Assembly: GCF_004761865.1 (NCBI RefSeq)
Contig: NZ_SJDM01000005.1
Span: 124,001-188,000, forward strand
Direction: 5' to 3'
Length of the DNA stretch: 64,000 bases
From: Crenalkalicoccus roseus
GTDB taxonomy: Bacteria > Pseudomonadota > Alphaproteobacteria > Acetobacterales > Acetobacteraceae
Notes under the pieces: generated by a model
What the model was told of the DNA's origin: nothing
The model's database searches: none
Seen by the model: the letters and a program-made list of their open reading frames with translations, nothing else
Position numbers and translations under genes: made by a program
In this document: in pieces, positions 18,973 to 27,831 of the stretch
Layout: the number at the start of each line of letters is the position of its first letter
Position numbering within the stretch: the first letter of the stretch is position 1

Positions 18973-19821
18973 TCAATCCGCCCCCGGGAAGGTCCGCCGC
19001 AGCCCCTCGGCGAGCCCGACCGGCTCCACCCCGAGGCTCGCGCGCATGGGCCCGATGTCGAAGGCCTTGTCCTCGGTCAGGCGGCGCACCTCGTCGGCGC
19101 CGATGCGGGGCAGGAAGGGAAGGAAGCGGGTGAGCGGCGCCAGCAGCCGCAGCGGCGCCGCCGGCACCGGGAGGACGGGCGGCGGCCGCAGCCCGGCGGC
19201 GCGCGCCACGGCGGCGAGGAAGTCGCGGTAGGGCAGGGGCTCCGGCCCGGCGATCACCAGCGTCTGCGGCCGCTCCCAGGCGATGTCGAGGGCGGCGAGC
19301 AGGCAGCGCGTCACGTCGTCCTGGTGGATCGGCTGCACCAGGGTGCGTCCGCCGCCCGGCAGCGGCGCCACCGGCAGGCGCCGCAGCAGTGCGGCCAGGC
19401 GCTGGACGTTGTCCTCCCCCTCGGCGCCGTAGATCATGGTCGGGTGCAGCATCACCCCCGGGCGCCCGGCGGCGAGGAAGGCCGCCTCGCCCGCCCGCAC
19501 CCCGTCGCCATGGGTGTCCGGCCAGCGGGAAAAACGCCGCGTCGAGCCCATGAGGACGAGACGCGCGCCCTGCGGCGCCGCCGCCAGCACCGCCGGCGCC
19601 CAGCGCGCATGGGCGCAGGAGACGACCCGGTCCGCGCCGGCGAGGGCCTCGCGCAGCGAGGCGGCATCCTCCAGCCGGGCGAGGCGGGGTGTGCCGGGCA
19701 GGCCGAGCGCCCGCCACTTCTGCGCATCCCGCGCCACGGGCGCGAAGGCGCGCCCGGCCGCCGCCAGGGCCCGGCACAGCGCGGCGCCGGAGCGGCCGGA
19801 GGCGCCGATGACGGCGATCAT
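18973..19821 (-). CDS. NAD(P)-binding protein, NmrA/NDUFA9-like
   Basis: A 282-aa Rossmann protein beginning with GASGRSGAAL and containing HPTMIYGAEGEDN and IHQDDVTRCLLAAL. This is the layout of atypical/extended SDRs related to NmrA and to the complex I subunit NDUFA9. The catalytic YxxxK is not obvious, so it may bind NAD(P)H in a structural or sensing role. It ends 50 bp before the M20 gene start and lies 10 bp downstream of the dehydratase gene, so it is probably in an operon with the latter. Confidence 0.78.
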   Translation of the reverse strand: MIAVIGASGRSGAALCRALAAAGRAFAPVARDAQKWRALGLPGTPRLARLEDAASLREALAGADRVVSCAHARWAPAVLAAAPQGARLVLMGSTRRFSRWPDTHGDGVRAGEAAFLAAGRPGVMLHPTMIYGAEGEDNVQRLAALLRRLPVAPLPGGGRTLVQPIHQDDVTRCLLAALDIAWERPQTLVIAGPEPLPYRDFLAAVARAAGLRPPPVLPVPAAPLRLLAPLTRFLPFLPRIGADEVRRLTEDKAFDIGPMRASLGVEPVGLAEGLRRTFPGAD

Positions 19822-19831
19822 GTCCGCAGGG

Positions 19832-21541
19832 TCAGCACCCGTCCGGCCGCAGGAAGGCGAGGTCGGCGCCCTGCGGCGCCTGCAGCACCTGCTCGTGCAC
19901 CAGCCGGTCCCAGCCGCGCCGCGGCTTCGGCGGCGGGGACCAGGCGGCGCGGCGGCGCGCCAGCTCCTCCTCAGGCACCAGCAGGTCGAGGCGCCTTTCG
20001 CGCACGGAAAGCCGCACCCGGTCGCCGGTCCGCACCAGGGCGAGAGGGCCGCCGGCGGCGGCCTCCGGGGCGATGTGCAGCACCACCGTGCCGAAGGCGG
20101 TGCCGGACATGCGGCAGTCGCTCATCCGCACCATGTCCTTCACGCCCTGGCGCGCCAACTTGCGCGGGATGGGCAGGTGGCCCGCCTCCGGCATGCCGGC
20201 GGGGGAGAGCGGGCCGGCGCCCTTCAGCACCAGGATGTCCTCCGGCGTCACGTCCAGCGCCTCGTCGTCGATGCGGCGGGCGAGGTCCTCCAGCCCGTCG
20301 AACACCACGCAGCGCGCCTCGGTCTCGAACAGGCCTGGGGTGGCGGCGCTGCGCTTCAGGATGGCGCCGTCCGGGGCCAGGGAGCCGAACAGGGAGATCA
20401 GCCCGCCGACCGGGCTCACCGGGGTGTCGCGGGCATGGATGATGGCGCGGTCCACGAAGGCCGGTCCCTCGGCGATCCGCTGCTCCAGGGTGTCCCCGTA
20501 GAGGTCCTTGCAGCCGAGGTGCAGCAGGTCCTTCAGTTCGCGCAGCAGCGCGACCAGCCCGCCGGCGGCGTGAAAATCCTCCATGTAGCCCTCGCCGGTG
20601 GGCTTGAGGTCCACCAGCACGGGCGTCTCCTCGCTCAGCCGGTCGAGGCGGCGGAGATCCACCGGGATGCCGACCCGCCCCGCGATCGCGGCGAGATGTA
20701 CCAGCGCGTTGGTCGAGCCGCCGAGGGCGAGCAGCACGCGCAGCGCGTTCTCCACGCTCTCCGGCGTGATGAGCTCCGAGGGCCTGACCGGCCGGGCGAT
20801 GAGCCGCATCGCAAGCGCCCCGGCCTCCTCGGCGAAGCGGAGGCGGTCCGCGTGCACTGCGGGGGCGGAGGCGGCCATCAGCGGCATGAAGCCTAGGGTC
20901 GCCGCGATGCAGGCCATGGTCGAGGCGGTGCCCATGACGCCGCAGGTGCCCGCGGTGGTCGCGAGCTTGCCCTCGATCTCGCCGATCCGCGCCGCGTCCA
21001 CCTCCCCGGCGCGGTAGCGTGCCCACCAGCGGCGGCAGTCGGTGCAGGCGGAGAGGCGCTCCCCCTCGAAGCGCTGCGCCAGCATCGGGCCGACGACGAG
21101 CAGGGCGGCAGGGATGTCGGCGCTCGCCGCGGCCATAAGCTGCGCCGGCACCGTCTTGTCGCAGCCCCCCACCAGCACCGCCGCGTCCATCGGCTGGGCG
21201 GAGAGCATCGCCTCCGTGTCCAGCGCCATCAGGTTGCGGTAGTGCATGGAGCAGGGGCTGAGCGAGGGCTCGCAGAGGCTGACGGTGGGGAAGGCCAGCG
21301 GCAGCCCGCCCGCGGCGAGCACGCCGCGCTTCACCGCCTCGATCAGCTCCGGCACCGTACGGTGGCAGTTGTTGTAGTCGCTGGCGGTGTCGGCGATGCC
21401 GACCACCGGCTTCTCCAGCATCGTCCGCGAATAGCCCATGGAGGCGGCGAAGCTGCGCCGCAGGTAGAGCGCAAATTCGCGGTCGCCGTAATTGGCGGCG
21501 TTGCGCGCCAGGCCGCGCGGGGGGGAGGCGGGGCTGCTCAT
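19832..21541 (-). CDS. IlvD/Edd family dehydratase
   Basis: A 569-aa dehydratase of the dihydroxy-acid dehydratase/6-phosphogluconate dehydratase family. Three Cys positions expected for the iron-sulfur cluster are seen in SDYNNCHRT, VGGCDKTVPAQLMA and GTCGVMGTAST. Catalysis would be dehydration of a 2,3-dihydroxy or aldonic acid to a 2-keto acid. The MSGTAFGT segment and length fit sugar-acid dehydratases as well as IlvD, and no branched-chain amino-acid gene is adjacent, so a sugar-acid substrate is plausible. It is divergent from the FkbM methyltransferase gene. Confidence 0.85.
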   Translation of the reverse strand: MSSPASPPRGLARNAANYGDREFALYLRRSFAASMGYSRTMLEKPVVGIADTASDYNNCHRTVPELIEAVKRGVLAAGGLPLAFPTVSLCEPSLSPCSMHYRNLMALDTEAMLSAQPMDAAVLVGGCDKTVPAQLMAAASADIPAALLVVGPMLAQRFEGERLSACTDCRRWWARYRAGEVDAARIGEIEGKLATTAGTCGVMGTASTMACIAATLGFMPLMAASAPAVHADRLRFAEEAGALAMRLIARPVRPSELITPESVENALRVLLALGGSTNALVHLAAIAGRVGIPVDLRRLDRLSEETPVLVDLKPTGEGYMEDFHAAGGLVALLRELKDLLHLGCKDLYGDTLEQRIAEGPAFVDRAIIHARDTPVSPVGGLISLFGSLAPDGAILKRSAATPGLFETEARCVVFDGLEDLARRIDDEALDVTPEDILVLKGAGPLSPAGMPEAGHLPIPRKLARQGVKDMVRMSDCRMSGTAFGTVVLHIAPEAAAGGPLALVRTGDRVRLSVRERRLDLLVPEEELARRRAAWSPPPKPRRGWDRLVHEQVLQAPQGADLAFLRPDGC

Positions 21542-21593
21542 GGCGGTAGCAAGCCCGATCCGGGGGCGCCTGTCCAGGCCGGCGGCCGGGTGA

Positions 21594-21611
21594 CGCTTCG
21601 CTAACGAAGCG
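21594..21611. promoter_or_regulatory. 7-bp inverted repeat between divergent genes
   Basis: CGCTTCG-CTAA-CGAAGCG is a perfect dyad in the 101-bp gap between the dehydratase start and the FkbM gene. It could be an operator or a leader hairpin of the FkbM transcript. No regulator gene is near. Confidence 0.35.
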
Positions 21612-21642
21612 CCGGCAGACTGCCCCCGTCGCCAGGAGGGAG

Positions 21643-22362
21643 ATGACGGTGAACCTCTTCCCCGGTGCTATGGCACCGCCGTCCGCCGATCATGTGGTCG
21701 AGGGGGATGTGGACCTGCTGGTCCTGTCGCAATTCTTCCCCGATCCCGAGACGCGGGGCCTGATGGTCGAGGTCGGGGCGGCGCGCCCGGACTTCCTCTC
21801 GGTCAGCGCCAGCTTCCGCGCCCTGGGCTGGCAGGTGCTGGCGATCGAGCCGAACCCGGCCTTCGCCGCGCTGCACCGCGCGCGGGGCTACGAGGTGATC
21901 GAATGCGCCTGCGGGGACGCGGACCGGGACGCGGTGAGCTTCTTCGTGGTCGACTACCGCGGCAGCTATCTCGGCGGCACGGTCACCAACGAGAGCTTCT
22001 CCTCGCTCGGCCTGCGCGGGAAGTACCGCGACTATCTCGAGCGCCTTGGCGGCGGAAGGGTGCCGGTGCGGGAGATCCGGGTGCCGATGCGGCGGCTGGA
22101 CACGCTGCTCGACCAGCACGCCGGCGGGGCGGCGGAGATCGGCGTGCTGAGCGTGGACGTGGAGGGGTGGGAGATCGAGGTGCTGGCCGGCCTCGATTTC
22201 GGGCGCTGGCGCCCGGCGGTGGTGATCGTCGAGAACCTGTTCGAGGAGCCGCAGCACCGCGCCTTCCTGGAGGCGCGGGGAATGCGCTTCTGGCGGCGCC
22301 TCCGCCCGAACGACATCTTCGTCCGCGCCGACCTGCTGCGGGAACGCGCCAGGGCGGGCTGA
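21643..22362 (+). CDS. FkbM family SAM-dependent methyltransferase
   Basis: A 239-aa class I methyltransferase. MVEVGAARPDFLS is the SAM-binding motif I region, AIEPNP follows, and LSVDVEGWEIEVLAG is the FkbM hallmark. FkbM enzymes methylate hydroxyl groups of glycans or polyketides, and many bacterial copies act in surface polysaccharide synthesis. No glycosyltransferase neighbours help to fix the substrate. A strong AGGAGGG (21634-21640) precedes the ATG. It is monocistronic, between divergent and convergent neighbours. Confidence 0.85.
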   Translation: MTVNLFPGAMAPPSADHVVEGDVDLLVLSQFFPDPETRGLMVEVGAARPDFLSVSASFRALGWQVLAIEPNPAFAALHRARGYEVIECACGDADRDAVSFFVVDYRGSYLGGTVTNESFSSLGLRGKYRDYLERLGGGRVPVREIRVPMRRLDTLLDQHAGGAAEIGVLSVDVEGWEIEVLAGLDFGRWRPAVVIVENLFEEPQHRAFLEARGMRFWRRLRPNDIFVRADLLRERARAG

Positions 22363-22449
22363 GCGGCTCATCCCGGCGGCCGCGGGGCGATGCCGGAGCC
22401 GCGGCGCGTGCCCCATCGGGGATGCCGCGCATCCCCCGGCGCACGGCGG

Positions 22450-23436
22450 TCACTGCGGTTCCAGGCCGGCCTTCTGCATCAGGTCGCGGTGCAGCGGCAG
22501 TTCGCGCGCGATGCGGGCGAGCAGCGCGTCGCGGCCCATGGGCGCGGGCGCGAGCCCCTGCGTCGCCATGAAGGCGCGCACCTTGGGGTCGGCGAAGGTC
22601 GCCTCCATCGCCTCCAGGATGCGCGCCTGGATCGGCTCCGGGGTCCCGGGCGGCACCTGGATGCTGTACCAGCCGGTATAGACGAAATCCGGGAAGCCGA
22701 GTTCGGCGAAGGTCGGCACCTCCGGAAGCTGCTCGGTGCGCTCCGCGGTCGGCACCGCCAGGGCGCGGAGGCGGCCGGCCTCCAGGTGGCCCTTGCAGGC
22801 GGCGAGCAGGGCGAACATGCAGTCGGTGCGGCCCGCGATGGTGTCGGTGAGCGCGGGCGGTGCGCCGTTGTAGGGGACGTGCAGCATCTCCACGCCGGCG
22901 CGCCCGGTGAGGTCGAGCATCGGCAGGTGCGCCGTGGTTCCCACGCCCCAGGAGGCGTAGGAGAGCGCCCCAGGCCTCGCCCTGGCGGCCTCCAGCAATT
23001 CGCGCAGGCTGCTCCAGCGGGGGTGCGCCGCCAGCAGCGACAGCGTCTGACAGATCATGGTGATGTGCGCAAAATCCTTCACCGGGTCGTATCCCGGGTT
23101 GCGCAGCGCGAGCGGGGTCAGGGTGAAGGTCGCGATGGTGCCGAGGAGCAGCGTGTTGCCGTCCGGCCGGGCGCGTGCGACATGGCGCGCGGCGAGGCTG
23201 GTGGAGGCGCCCGGCCTGTGGTCCATGAAGAAATTGCCGCCGAGCCGCTCCTGCAGGCCGGAGGTGACGATGCGGCCGACCACGTCGGAGGCTCCGCCCG
23301 GCGCGTAGGGGATGACGACGGCGACGGCCTGGCTGCCCGGCCAGGCGGGCTGGGCACGCAGGAGGCGCGGCGCGGCCAGGAGGGGAGCGGCGGCCAGCAG
23401 GGCGCGGCGGCCCGGCGCGATCGTGGTCCTGGTCAT
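22450..23436 (-). CDS. Tripartite tricarboxylate transporter substrate-binding protein (Bug/TctC family)
   Basis: A 328-aa periplasmic solute receptor. The N-terminus [20 protein letters not shown] with a following AxA-type site is a signal peptide, possibly Tat because of the RR. The mature part has the Bug hallmarks [28 protein letters not shown]-type and [15 protein letters not shown] segments. Such receptors bind carboxylates and deliver them to TctAB permeases or to two-component sensors. No tctA/tctB genes are in the window, which is common for the expanded orphan Bug families in Betaproteobacteria and Acetobacteraceae. Confidence 0.9.
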   Translation of the reverse strand: MTRTTIAPGRRALLAAAPLLAAPRLLRAQPAWPGSQAVAVVIPYAPGGASDVVGRIVTSGLQERLGGNFFMDHRPGASTSLAARHVARARPDGNTLLLGTIATFTLTPLALRNPGYDPVKDFAHITMICQTLSLLAAHPRWSSLRELLEAARARPGALSYASWGVGTTAHLPMLDLTGRAGVEMLHVPYNGAPPALTDTIAGRTDCMFALLAACKGHLEAGRLRALAVPTAERTEQLPEVPTFAELGFPDFVYTGWYSIQVPPGTPEPIQARILEAMEATFADPKVRAFMATQGLAPAPMGRDALLARIARELPLHRDLMQKAGLEPQ

Positions 23437-23517
23437 GCTGCGGTCGTCCTCCCTCGATGTCTTTGCCGCAGCGTGGCCGAGGCGCCGCTTCGCCGCAAGC
23501 CCGCCCCACCTCCCTGC

Positions 23518-23531
23518 GGTATCATGATACC
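23518..23531. promoter_or_regulatory. Perfect 14-bp palindrome, candidate operator
   Basis: GGTATCATGATACC is a perfect palindrome 81 bp upstream of the Bug receptor start (minus strand) and 26 bp upstream of the rplM -35. The GTAT-N4-ATAC form resembles GntR-type operator symmetry. It probably controls the receptor gene rather than the ribosomal operon, but no regulator is encoded nearby. Confidence 0.4.
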
Positions 23532-23556
23532 TCCACCGAAAATCCCGCCTGCTGTC

Positions 23557-23585
23557 TTGACCTTTCGTGCCCTCGGGGCGATACA
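23557..23585 (+). promoter_or_regulatory. Promoter of rplM-rpsI
   Basis: TTGACC (23557-23562), a 17-bp spacer and GATACA (23580-23585) lie 33 bp upstream of the rplM ATG. Spacing and -35 are close to the vegetative sigma consensus. Confidence 0.55.
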
Positions 23586-23618
23586 CCGCGCCTTGACCAG
23601 GGACTCCCCGAACCGACC

Positions 23619-24089
23619 ATGCTGCAGACGCAGACCCGTTCGCTGAAGCCCGCCGAGGTGCGGAAGGACTGGGTGGTGATCGACGCCGAGGGCCTCGTGC
23701 TCGGCCGGCTCGCTGCCATCGTGGCCAGCCGCCTCCGCGGCAAGCACAAGCCGCAATTCACCCCGCACGTGGATTGCGGCGACCACGTTATCGTCGTGAA
23801 CGCCGGGAAGGTGCGCGTCACCGGCCAGAAGGCGGAGCAGTCCGTCTTCTACTGGCACACCGGCTATCCCGGCGGGATCAAGGGCCGCACCCTCCGCCAG
23901 CGGCTGGAGAGCCGCCACCCGGAGCGGGTGATCGAGAAGGCGGTGGAGCGGATGATCACCCGCGGCCCGCTCGGACGGCGGCAGATGAGGAACCTCCACG
24001 TCTATGCCGGGCCGGAGCATCCGCATGCCGGCCAGCAGCCCACCGTGCTGGATGTCGGTGCCATGAACCGCAAGAACAGGGTGGCCTGA
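23619..24089 (+). CDS. rplM: 50S ribosomal protein L13
   Basis: A 156-aa L13. [18 protein letters not shown] and [13 protein letters not shown] are diagnostic of the family, and the C-terminal [13 protein letters not shown] is typical of bacteria. It assembles early onto 23S rRNA. No good Shine-Dalgarno sequence precedes the ATG at 23619 (CCCCGAACCGACC), which is unusual for a ribosomal protein gene; the upstream promoter supports this start. It is followed 4 bp later by rpsI, the usual conserved pair. Confidence 0.98.
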   Translation: MLQTQTRSLKPAEVRKDWVVIDAEGLVLGRLAAIVASRLRGKHKPQFTPHVDCGDHVIVVNAGKVRVTGQKAEQSVFYWHTGYPGGIKGRTLRQRLESRHPERVIEKAVERMITRGPLGRRQMRNLHVYAGPEHPHAGQQPTVLDVGAMNRKNRVA

Positions 24090-24093
24090 GCCG

Positions 24094-24588
24094 ATGAGCG
24101 AGCAGCAGACGACCGGCACCCTCGCCGACCTGCGCAACCTGGTGCAGGGCACGGCCGCCGCCCCCGAGCAGGCCCCGGCGCGGGAGCCGAAGCGCGACGC
24201 CCTCGGCCGCTCCTACGCCACCGGCCGGCGCAAGGACGCCATCGCCCGCGTCTGGATCAGGCCGGGGAAGGGCCAGATCGAGATCAACGGCAAGCCGGCG
24301 GCCAAGTACTTCGCTCGCCCGGTGCTGCGCATGCTGATCACGCAGCCCTTCCTGGTCGCCGACCGCTACCAGCAATTCGACGTGATGGCGACCGTGACTG
24401 GCGGCGGCCTGTCCGGTCAGGCCGGCGCGGTGCGGCACGGCATCAGCCGCGCCCTCACCAACTACGAGCCGGAGCTGCGCGCCATCCTGAAGAAGGCCGG
24501 CTTCCTCACCCGCGACCCGCGCGTGGTCGAGCGCAAGAAGTACGGCAAGGCCAAGGCGCGACGCTCCTTCCAGTTCAGCAAGCGCTGA
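24094..24588 (+). CDS. rpsI: 30S ribosomal protein S9
   Basis: A 164-aa S9. The conserved core [20 protein letters not shown] and the C-terminal [17 protein letters not shown], whose basic tail contacts the P-site tRNA, are complete. The N-terminal 35 residues are an Ala/Pro-rich extension seen in many Rhodospirillales. It is co-transcribed with rplM, and a strong intrinsic terminator follows the stop. Confidence 0.98.
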   Translation: MSEQQTTGTLADLRNLVQGTAAAPEQAPAREPKRDALGRSYATGRRKDAIARVWIRPGKGQIEINGKPAAKYFARPVLRMLITQPFLVADRYQQFDVMATVTGGGLSGQAGAVRHGISRALTNYEPELRAILKKAGFLTRDPRVVERKKYGKAKARRSFQFSKR

Positions 24589-24610
24589 CGGGCCGCCACC
24601 CGGCGCGCCG

Positions 24611-24652
24611 GAGGGGGCTGGAGGCGGCGCCTCCGGCCCCCTCTTGCCTTTT
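24611..24652 (+). terminator. Rho-independent terminator of rplM-rpsI
   Basis: A 15-bp stem (24611-24625 with 24629-24643, one G-T pair) with a GGC loop is followed by a T-rich tail (TTGCCTTTT). This is the best intrinsic terminator seen in the window. It lies 22 bp after the rpsI stop. Confidence 0.85.
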
Positions 24653-24696
24653 CGGCCACCCTGCGCCGCATATGCTCCCGAGAGGAGGGCCCCCAC

Positions 24697-25650
24697 ATGC
24701 CCAAGGGCAGCATCCCCACGGTGTTCATCGACGGCGAGGCCGGCACCACCGGACTGCAGATCCGCGAGCGGCTGGACCTGCTGCCGCACATCGCCGTCCG
24801 CTCCATCGCCCCGGAGCGCCGCAAGGACCCGGAGGCCCGGCGCGCCCTGATGGCGGAGGTGGATCTGGTGGTGCTCTGCCTGCCCGACGAGGCGGCGAAG
24901 GAGAGCGCGGCGCTCGCCGCCTCGCTGGGCCGGGCGGCGCCGAGGCTGCTCGACGCCAGCACCGCCCACCGCGTGGACCCCGACTGGGTCTATGGGCTGC
25001 CGGAACTCGCGCCCGACCAGCCGGCGAGGATCGCCGCCGCGCCGAGGGTCTCCAACCCCGGCTGCTACCCGACCGGCGCCATCCTGCTGCTGCGCCCGCT
25101 GGTGGAGGCCGGCATCCTGCCCCCCGACCACCCGGTCACGGTCAACGCCGTCTCCGGCTATTCCGGCGGCGGCAAGGCGATGATCGAGGCCTATGAATCG
25201 CGCAGCGCCCCGGATTTCGAGCTCTACGGCCTCGGCCTCGAGCACAAGCACGTGGCGGAGCTGCAGACCTATTCCGGCCTCACCCGCCGGCCGATCTTCG
25301 TCCCCTCGGTCGGCGACTTCCGGCAGGGCATGATCGACTGCATCCCCCTGCATCTCGACACGCTGCCCGGCCGCCCCGGCCCGGAGGCGCTGGAGGCGGT
25401 GCTGGCGGAACGCTACGCCGGCAGCGAGTATGTCCGCGTGCTGCCGGCCGAAGCCAGCGGCAAGCTGGAGCCGCAGGCGCTGAACAACACCAACCTGCTG
25501 GAGATCCGGGTCTTCGGCAACGCGAGGCGCGGCCACGCCGTCCTTACCGCGCGCTACGACAATCTCGGCAAGGGCGCCTCCGGGGCGGCGGTGCAGAACA
25601 TCGGCCTGATGCTCGGCGTTCCGGTCGAGACCCGGCTGGCCGCCGCCTGA
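24697..25650 (+). CDS. argC: N-acetyl-gamma-glutamyl-phosphate reductase
   Basis: A 317-aa type 2 ArgC of arginine biosynthesis, reducing N-acetylglutamyl phosphate to the semialdehyde with [18 protein letters not shown] is the nucleotide-binding start and [10 protein letters not shown] holds the catalytic Cys. [11 protein letters not shown] and [17 protein letters not shown] are typical of the shorter type 2 form. AGGAGGG (24683-24689) is well placed. It follows the rpsI terminator and begins a run of co-oriented genes through panE-like. Confidence 0.96.
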   Translation: MPKGSIPTVFIDGEAGTTGLQIRERLDLLPHIAVRSIAPERRKDPEARRALMAEVDLVVLCLPDEAAKESAALAASLGRAAPRLLDASTAHRVDPDWVYGLPELAPDQPARIAAAPRVSNPGCYPTGAILLLRPLVEAGILPPDHPVTVNAVSGYSGGGKAMIEAYESRSAPDFELYGLGLEHKHVAELQTYSGLTRRPIFVPSVGDFRQGMIDCIPLHLDTLPGRPGPEALEAVLAERYAGSEYVRVLPAEASGKLEPQALNNTNLLEIRVFGNARRGHAVLTARYDNLGKGASGAAVQNIGLMLGVPVETRLAAA

Positions 25651-25664
25651 GGGAGGATCGCCGC

Positions 25665-26216
25665 ATGGACCACAACCTGCCCGCCGTCACCGGCCCGCTC
25701 TACCCCTTCGAGGGGAAGTGGCCGATCGTCCACCCCACCGCCTTCATCGCGCCCACCGCGGCGCTGATCGGCGACGTCACGGTGGGGGAGGGGTCGAACG
25801 TCTGGTACCACTGCGTGCTGCGCGGGGACACCAACTTCATCCGCATCGGCGCGCGCAGCAACATCCAGGACGGCACCATCATCCACGTCAATGCCGGCCG
25901 CCAGAGCACGCGGATCGGCGACGACGTCACCATCGGCCATGCCGCGATCATCCATGCCTGCACGCTGGAGGACCGCGCCTTCGTCGGCATGGGCGCCACC
26001 GTGCTGGACGACGCGCTGATCGAGGAGGGAGGCGTGCTCGCCGCCGGCTCGGTCCTGCCGCCCGGCAAGCGCATCGGCCGGCTGGAGCTGTGGATGGGCA
26101 ACCCCGCCAAGCTGGTCCGCGTGCTGACCGAGGAGCAGCGGGCCGGCTTCGACCGCACCGCGCCCCACTACGTGGAGCTCGCCGCACGCCACCGCGCCTC
26201 CCTTGCCGGGCGGTGA
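25665..26216 (+). CDS. Gamma-class carbonic anhydrase family protein
   Basis: A 183-aa left-handed beta-helix protein of hexapeptide repeats. The three zinc-ligand His are in TIIHVN, IGHAAIIHACT (two), and the RGD-containing VLRGDTNFIRIG is conserved. It resembles the gamma-carbonic anhydrase-like proteins (CaiE/YrdA group); zinc binding is likely but CO2 hydration is not assured. GGAGG (25652-25656) precedes the start, 14 bp after argC. Confidence 0.9.
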   Translation: MDHNLPAVTGPLYPFEGKWPIVHPTAFIAPTAALIGDVTVGEGSNVWYHCVLRGDTNFIRIGARSNIQDGTIIHVNAGRQSTRIGDDVTIGHAAIIHACTLEDRAFVGMGATVLDDALIEEGGVLAAGSVLPPGKRIGRLELWMGNPAKLVRVLTEEQRAGFDRTAPHYVELAARHRASLAGR

Positions 26217-26297
26217 CCGGGGCGCGGCGCCCCCGCTTGCCGCGCCGGGGCGGCTGATGCAGAGGAGGGCGCAGCCGAGGCCCGGGGAGAGCACGCC

Positions 26298-27821
26298 ATG
26301 ACCACGCACCGCACCATCGCCGCGCTGATCGCCGCAGGGGAGGCCGGCCGCCCCGCCATCCGCGCGCCGGAGCGGGCGCCGCTCACCTATGCCGGGCTGC
26401 GCGACCTGGCCGAGGGCACGGTGGCGGCGCTGAACCGCATCGGCATCGGGCGCGGCGACCGGGTGGCGATCGTGCTCCCCAACGGGCCGGAGATGGCGGC
26501 GGCCTTCCTCGCCGTCGCCTGCGCCGCCACCACCGCGCCGCTGAACCCCGCCTACAAGGAGGAGGAGTTCGCGTTCTACCTCACCGACCTCCGCGCCCGC
26601 GCCCTGGTGATCCAGAAGGACATGGAGAGCCCGGCGCGCGAGGTGGCGCGGCGGCTCGGCGTGGCGGTGCTCGACCTGGTGCCCGACGCGACGGGCGGCG
26701 CGGGCAGCTTCGCGCTCGAGGGCGGCTCCCCGGGCCGCGCTGCGCGGCCGGGCTTGGCGGAGGAAGAGGACGTGGCGCTGGTGCTGCACACCTCCGGCAC
26801 CACCGCGCGACCGAAGATCGTGCCGCTGACGCACGGCAATGTCTGCGCCTCGGCCGCCAACATCCGGCGCACGCTCGACCTCTCCGCGGCGGATGCCTGC
26901 CTGAACGTGATGCCGCTGTTCCACATCCACGGGCTGATGGCGGCGACGCTCGCCTCCCTCGCCGGCGGCGGCGCGGTGATCTGTACGCCGGGCTTCAACG
27001 CGCTGCGCTTCTTCGGCTGGCTCGATGCCGAGCGTCCCACCTGGTACACGGCGGTGCCGACCATGCACCAGGCGATCCTGGCCCGCGCCGAGCGCAACAG
27101 GGAGATCATCGCCCGCGCGCCGCTGCGCTTCCTGCGCTCCTCCTCCGCCTCGCTGCCGGCCCAGGCGATGCGCGACCTTGAGGCGGTGTTCGGCGCGCCG
27201 GTGATCGAGTCCTACGGGATGACGGAAGCCTCGCACCAGATGTGCTCCAACCCGCTGCCGCCGCGGCCGCGCAAGCCCGGCCTGGTCGGGCTGCCGGCCG
27301 GCCCTGAGGTCGCCATCATGGACGAGGACGGCACCATCCTGCCGCAGGGCGCGGTGGGCGAGGTGGTGATCCGCGGCCCGAACGTGACCAGGGGCTACGA
27401 GGCGAATCCGGAGGCCAACGCCAGGGCCTTCACCAATGGCTGGTTCCGCACCGGCGACCAGGGCATGTTCGACGCCGATGGCTACCTGATGCTGACCGGG
27501 CGGCTGAAGGAGCTGATCAAGCGCGGCGGCGAGCAGGTGAGTCCGCTCGAGGTGGACGGCATCCTCTCCGAGCATCCGGCGGTGGCGCAGGCGCTCACCT
27601 TCGCCATCCCGCACCCGATGCTGGGCGAGGAGGTGGGCGCCGCCGTGGTGCTGCGCGAGGGCATGGCCTGCACCGAGCGCGAGCTGCGCGACTTCGCCGC
27701 GAAGCACCTGGCGGACTTCAAGGTGCCGCGGAAGATCGTGTTCCTGCCCGAGATCCCGAAGGGCGCCACCGGCAAGCTGCAGCGCATCGGCCTGGCCGAG
27801 AAGCTCGGCGTCACGGCCTGA
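26298..27821 (+). CDS. AMP-dependent acyl-CoA ligase, oxalyl-CoA synthetase (AAE3/Pcs60)-like
   Basis: A 507-aa ANL-family ligase. VLHTSGTTARPKIVPLTHGN is the A3 motif, SYGMTEASHQM is A5, GWFRTGDQGMFDADGYLMLTGR is A7/A8, and PKGATGKLQRIGL holds the A10 Lys. The SGTTxRPKxVPLTH and MTEASHQMxSNPLPP patterns are those of oxalyl-CoA synthetase (plant AAE3, yeast Pcs60). Oxalate is therefore the leading substrate guess. It is followed by a ketopantoate reductase-like gene 10 bp downstream; no oxalyl-CoA decarboxylase was recognised, although the ThDP enzyme at 2491 belongs to that wider fold family. Confidence 0.87.
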   Translation: MTTHRTIAALIAAGEAGRPAIRAPERAPLTYAGLRDLAEGTVAALNRIGIGRGDRVAIVLPNGPEMAAAFLAVACAATTAPLNPAYKEEEFAFYLTDLRARALVIQKDMESPAREVARRLGVAVLDLVPDATGGAGSFALEGGSPGRAARPGLAEEEDVALVLHTSGTTARPKIVPLTHGNVCASAANIRRTLDLSAADACLNVMPLFHIHGLMAATLASLAGGGAVICTPGFNALRFFGWLDAERPTWYTAVPTMHQAILARAERNREIIARAPLRFLRSSSASLPAQAMRDLEAVFGAPVIESYGMTEASHQMCSNPLPPRPRKPGLVGLPAGPEVAIMDEDGTILPQGAVGEVVIRGPNVTRGYEANPEANARAFTNGWFRTGDQGMFDADGYLMLTGRLKELIKRGGEQVSPLEVDGILSEHPAVAQALTFAIPHPMLGEEVGAAVVLREGMACTERELRDFAAKHLADFKVPRKIVFLPEIPKGATGKLQRIGLAEKLGVTA

Positions 27822-27831
27822 GGAGGCGGCG

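Noticed and set aside
16457-19231. A 924-aa open frame on the plus strand
   Set aside because: It runs antisense to the SDR and M20 genes, is rich in H/R/G/A repeats and has no domain.
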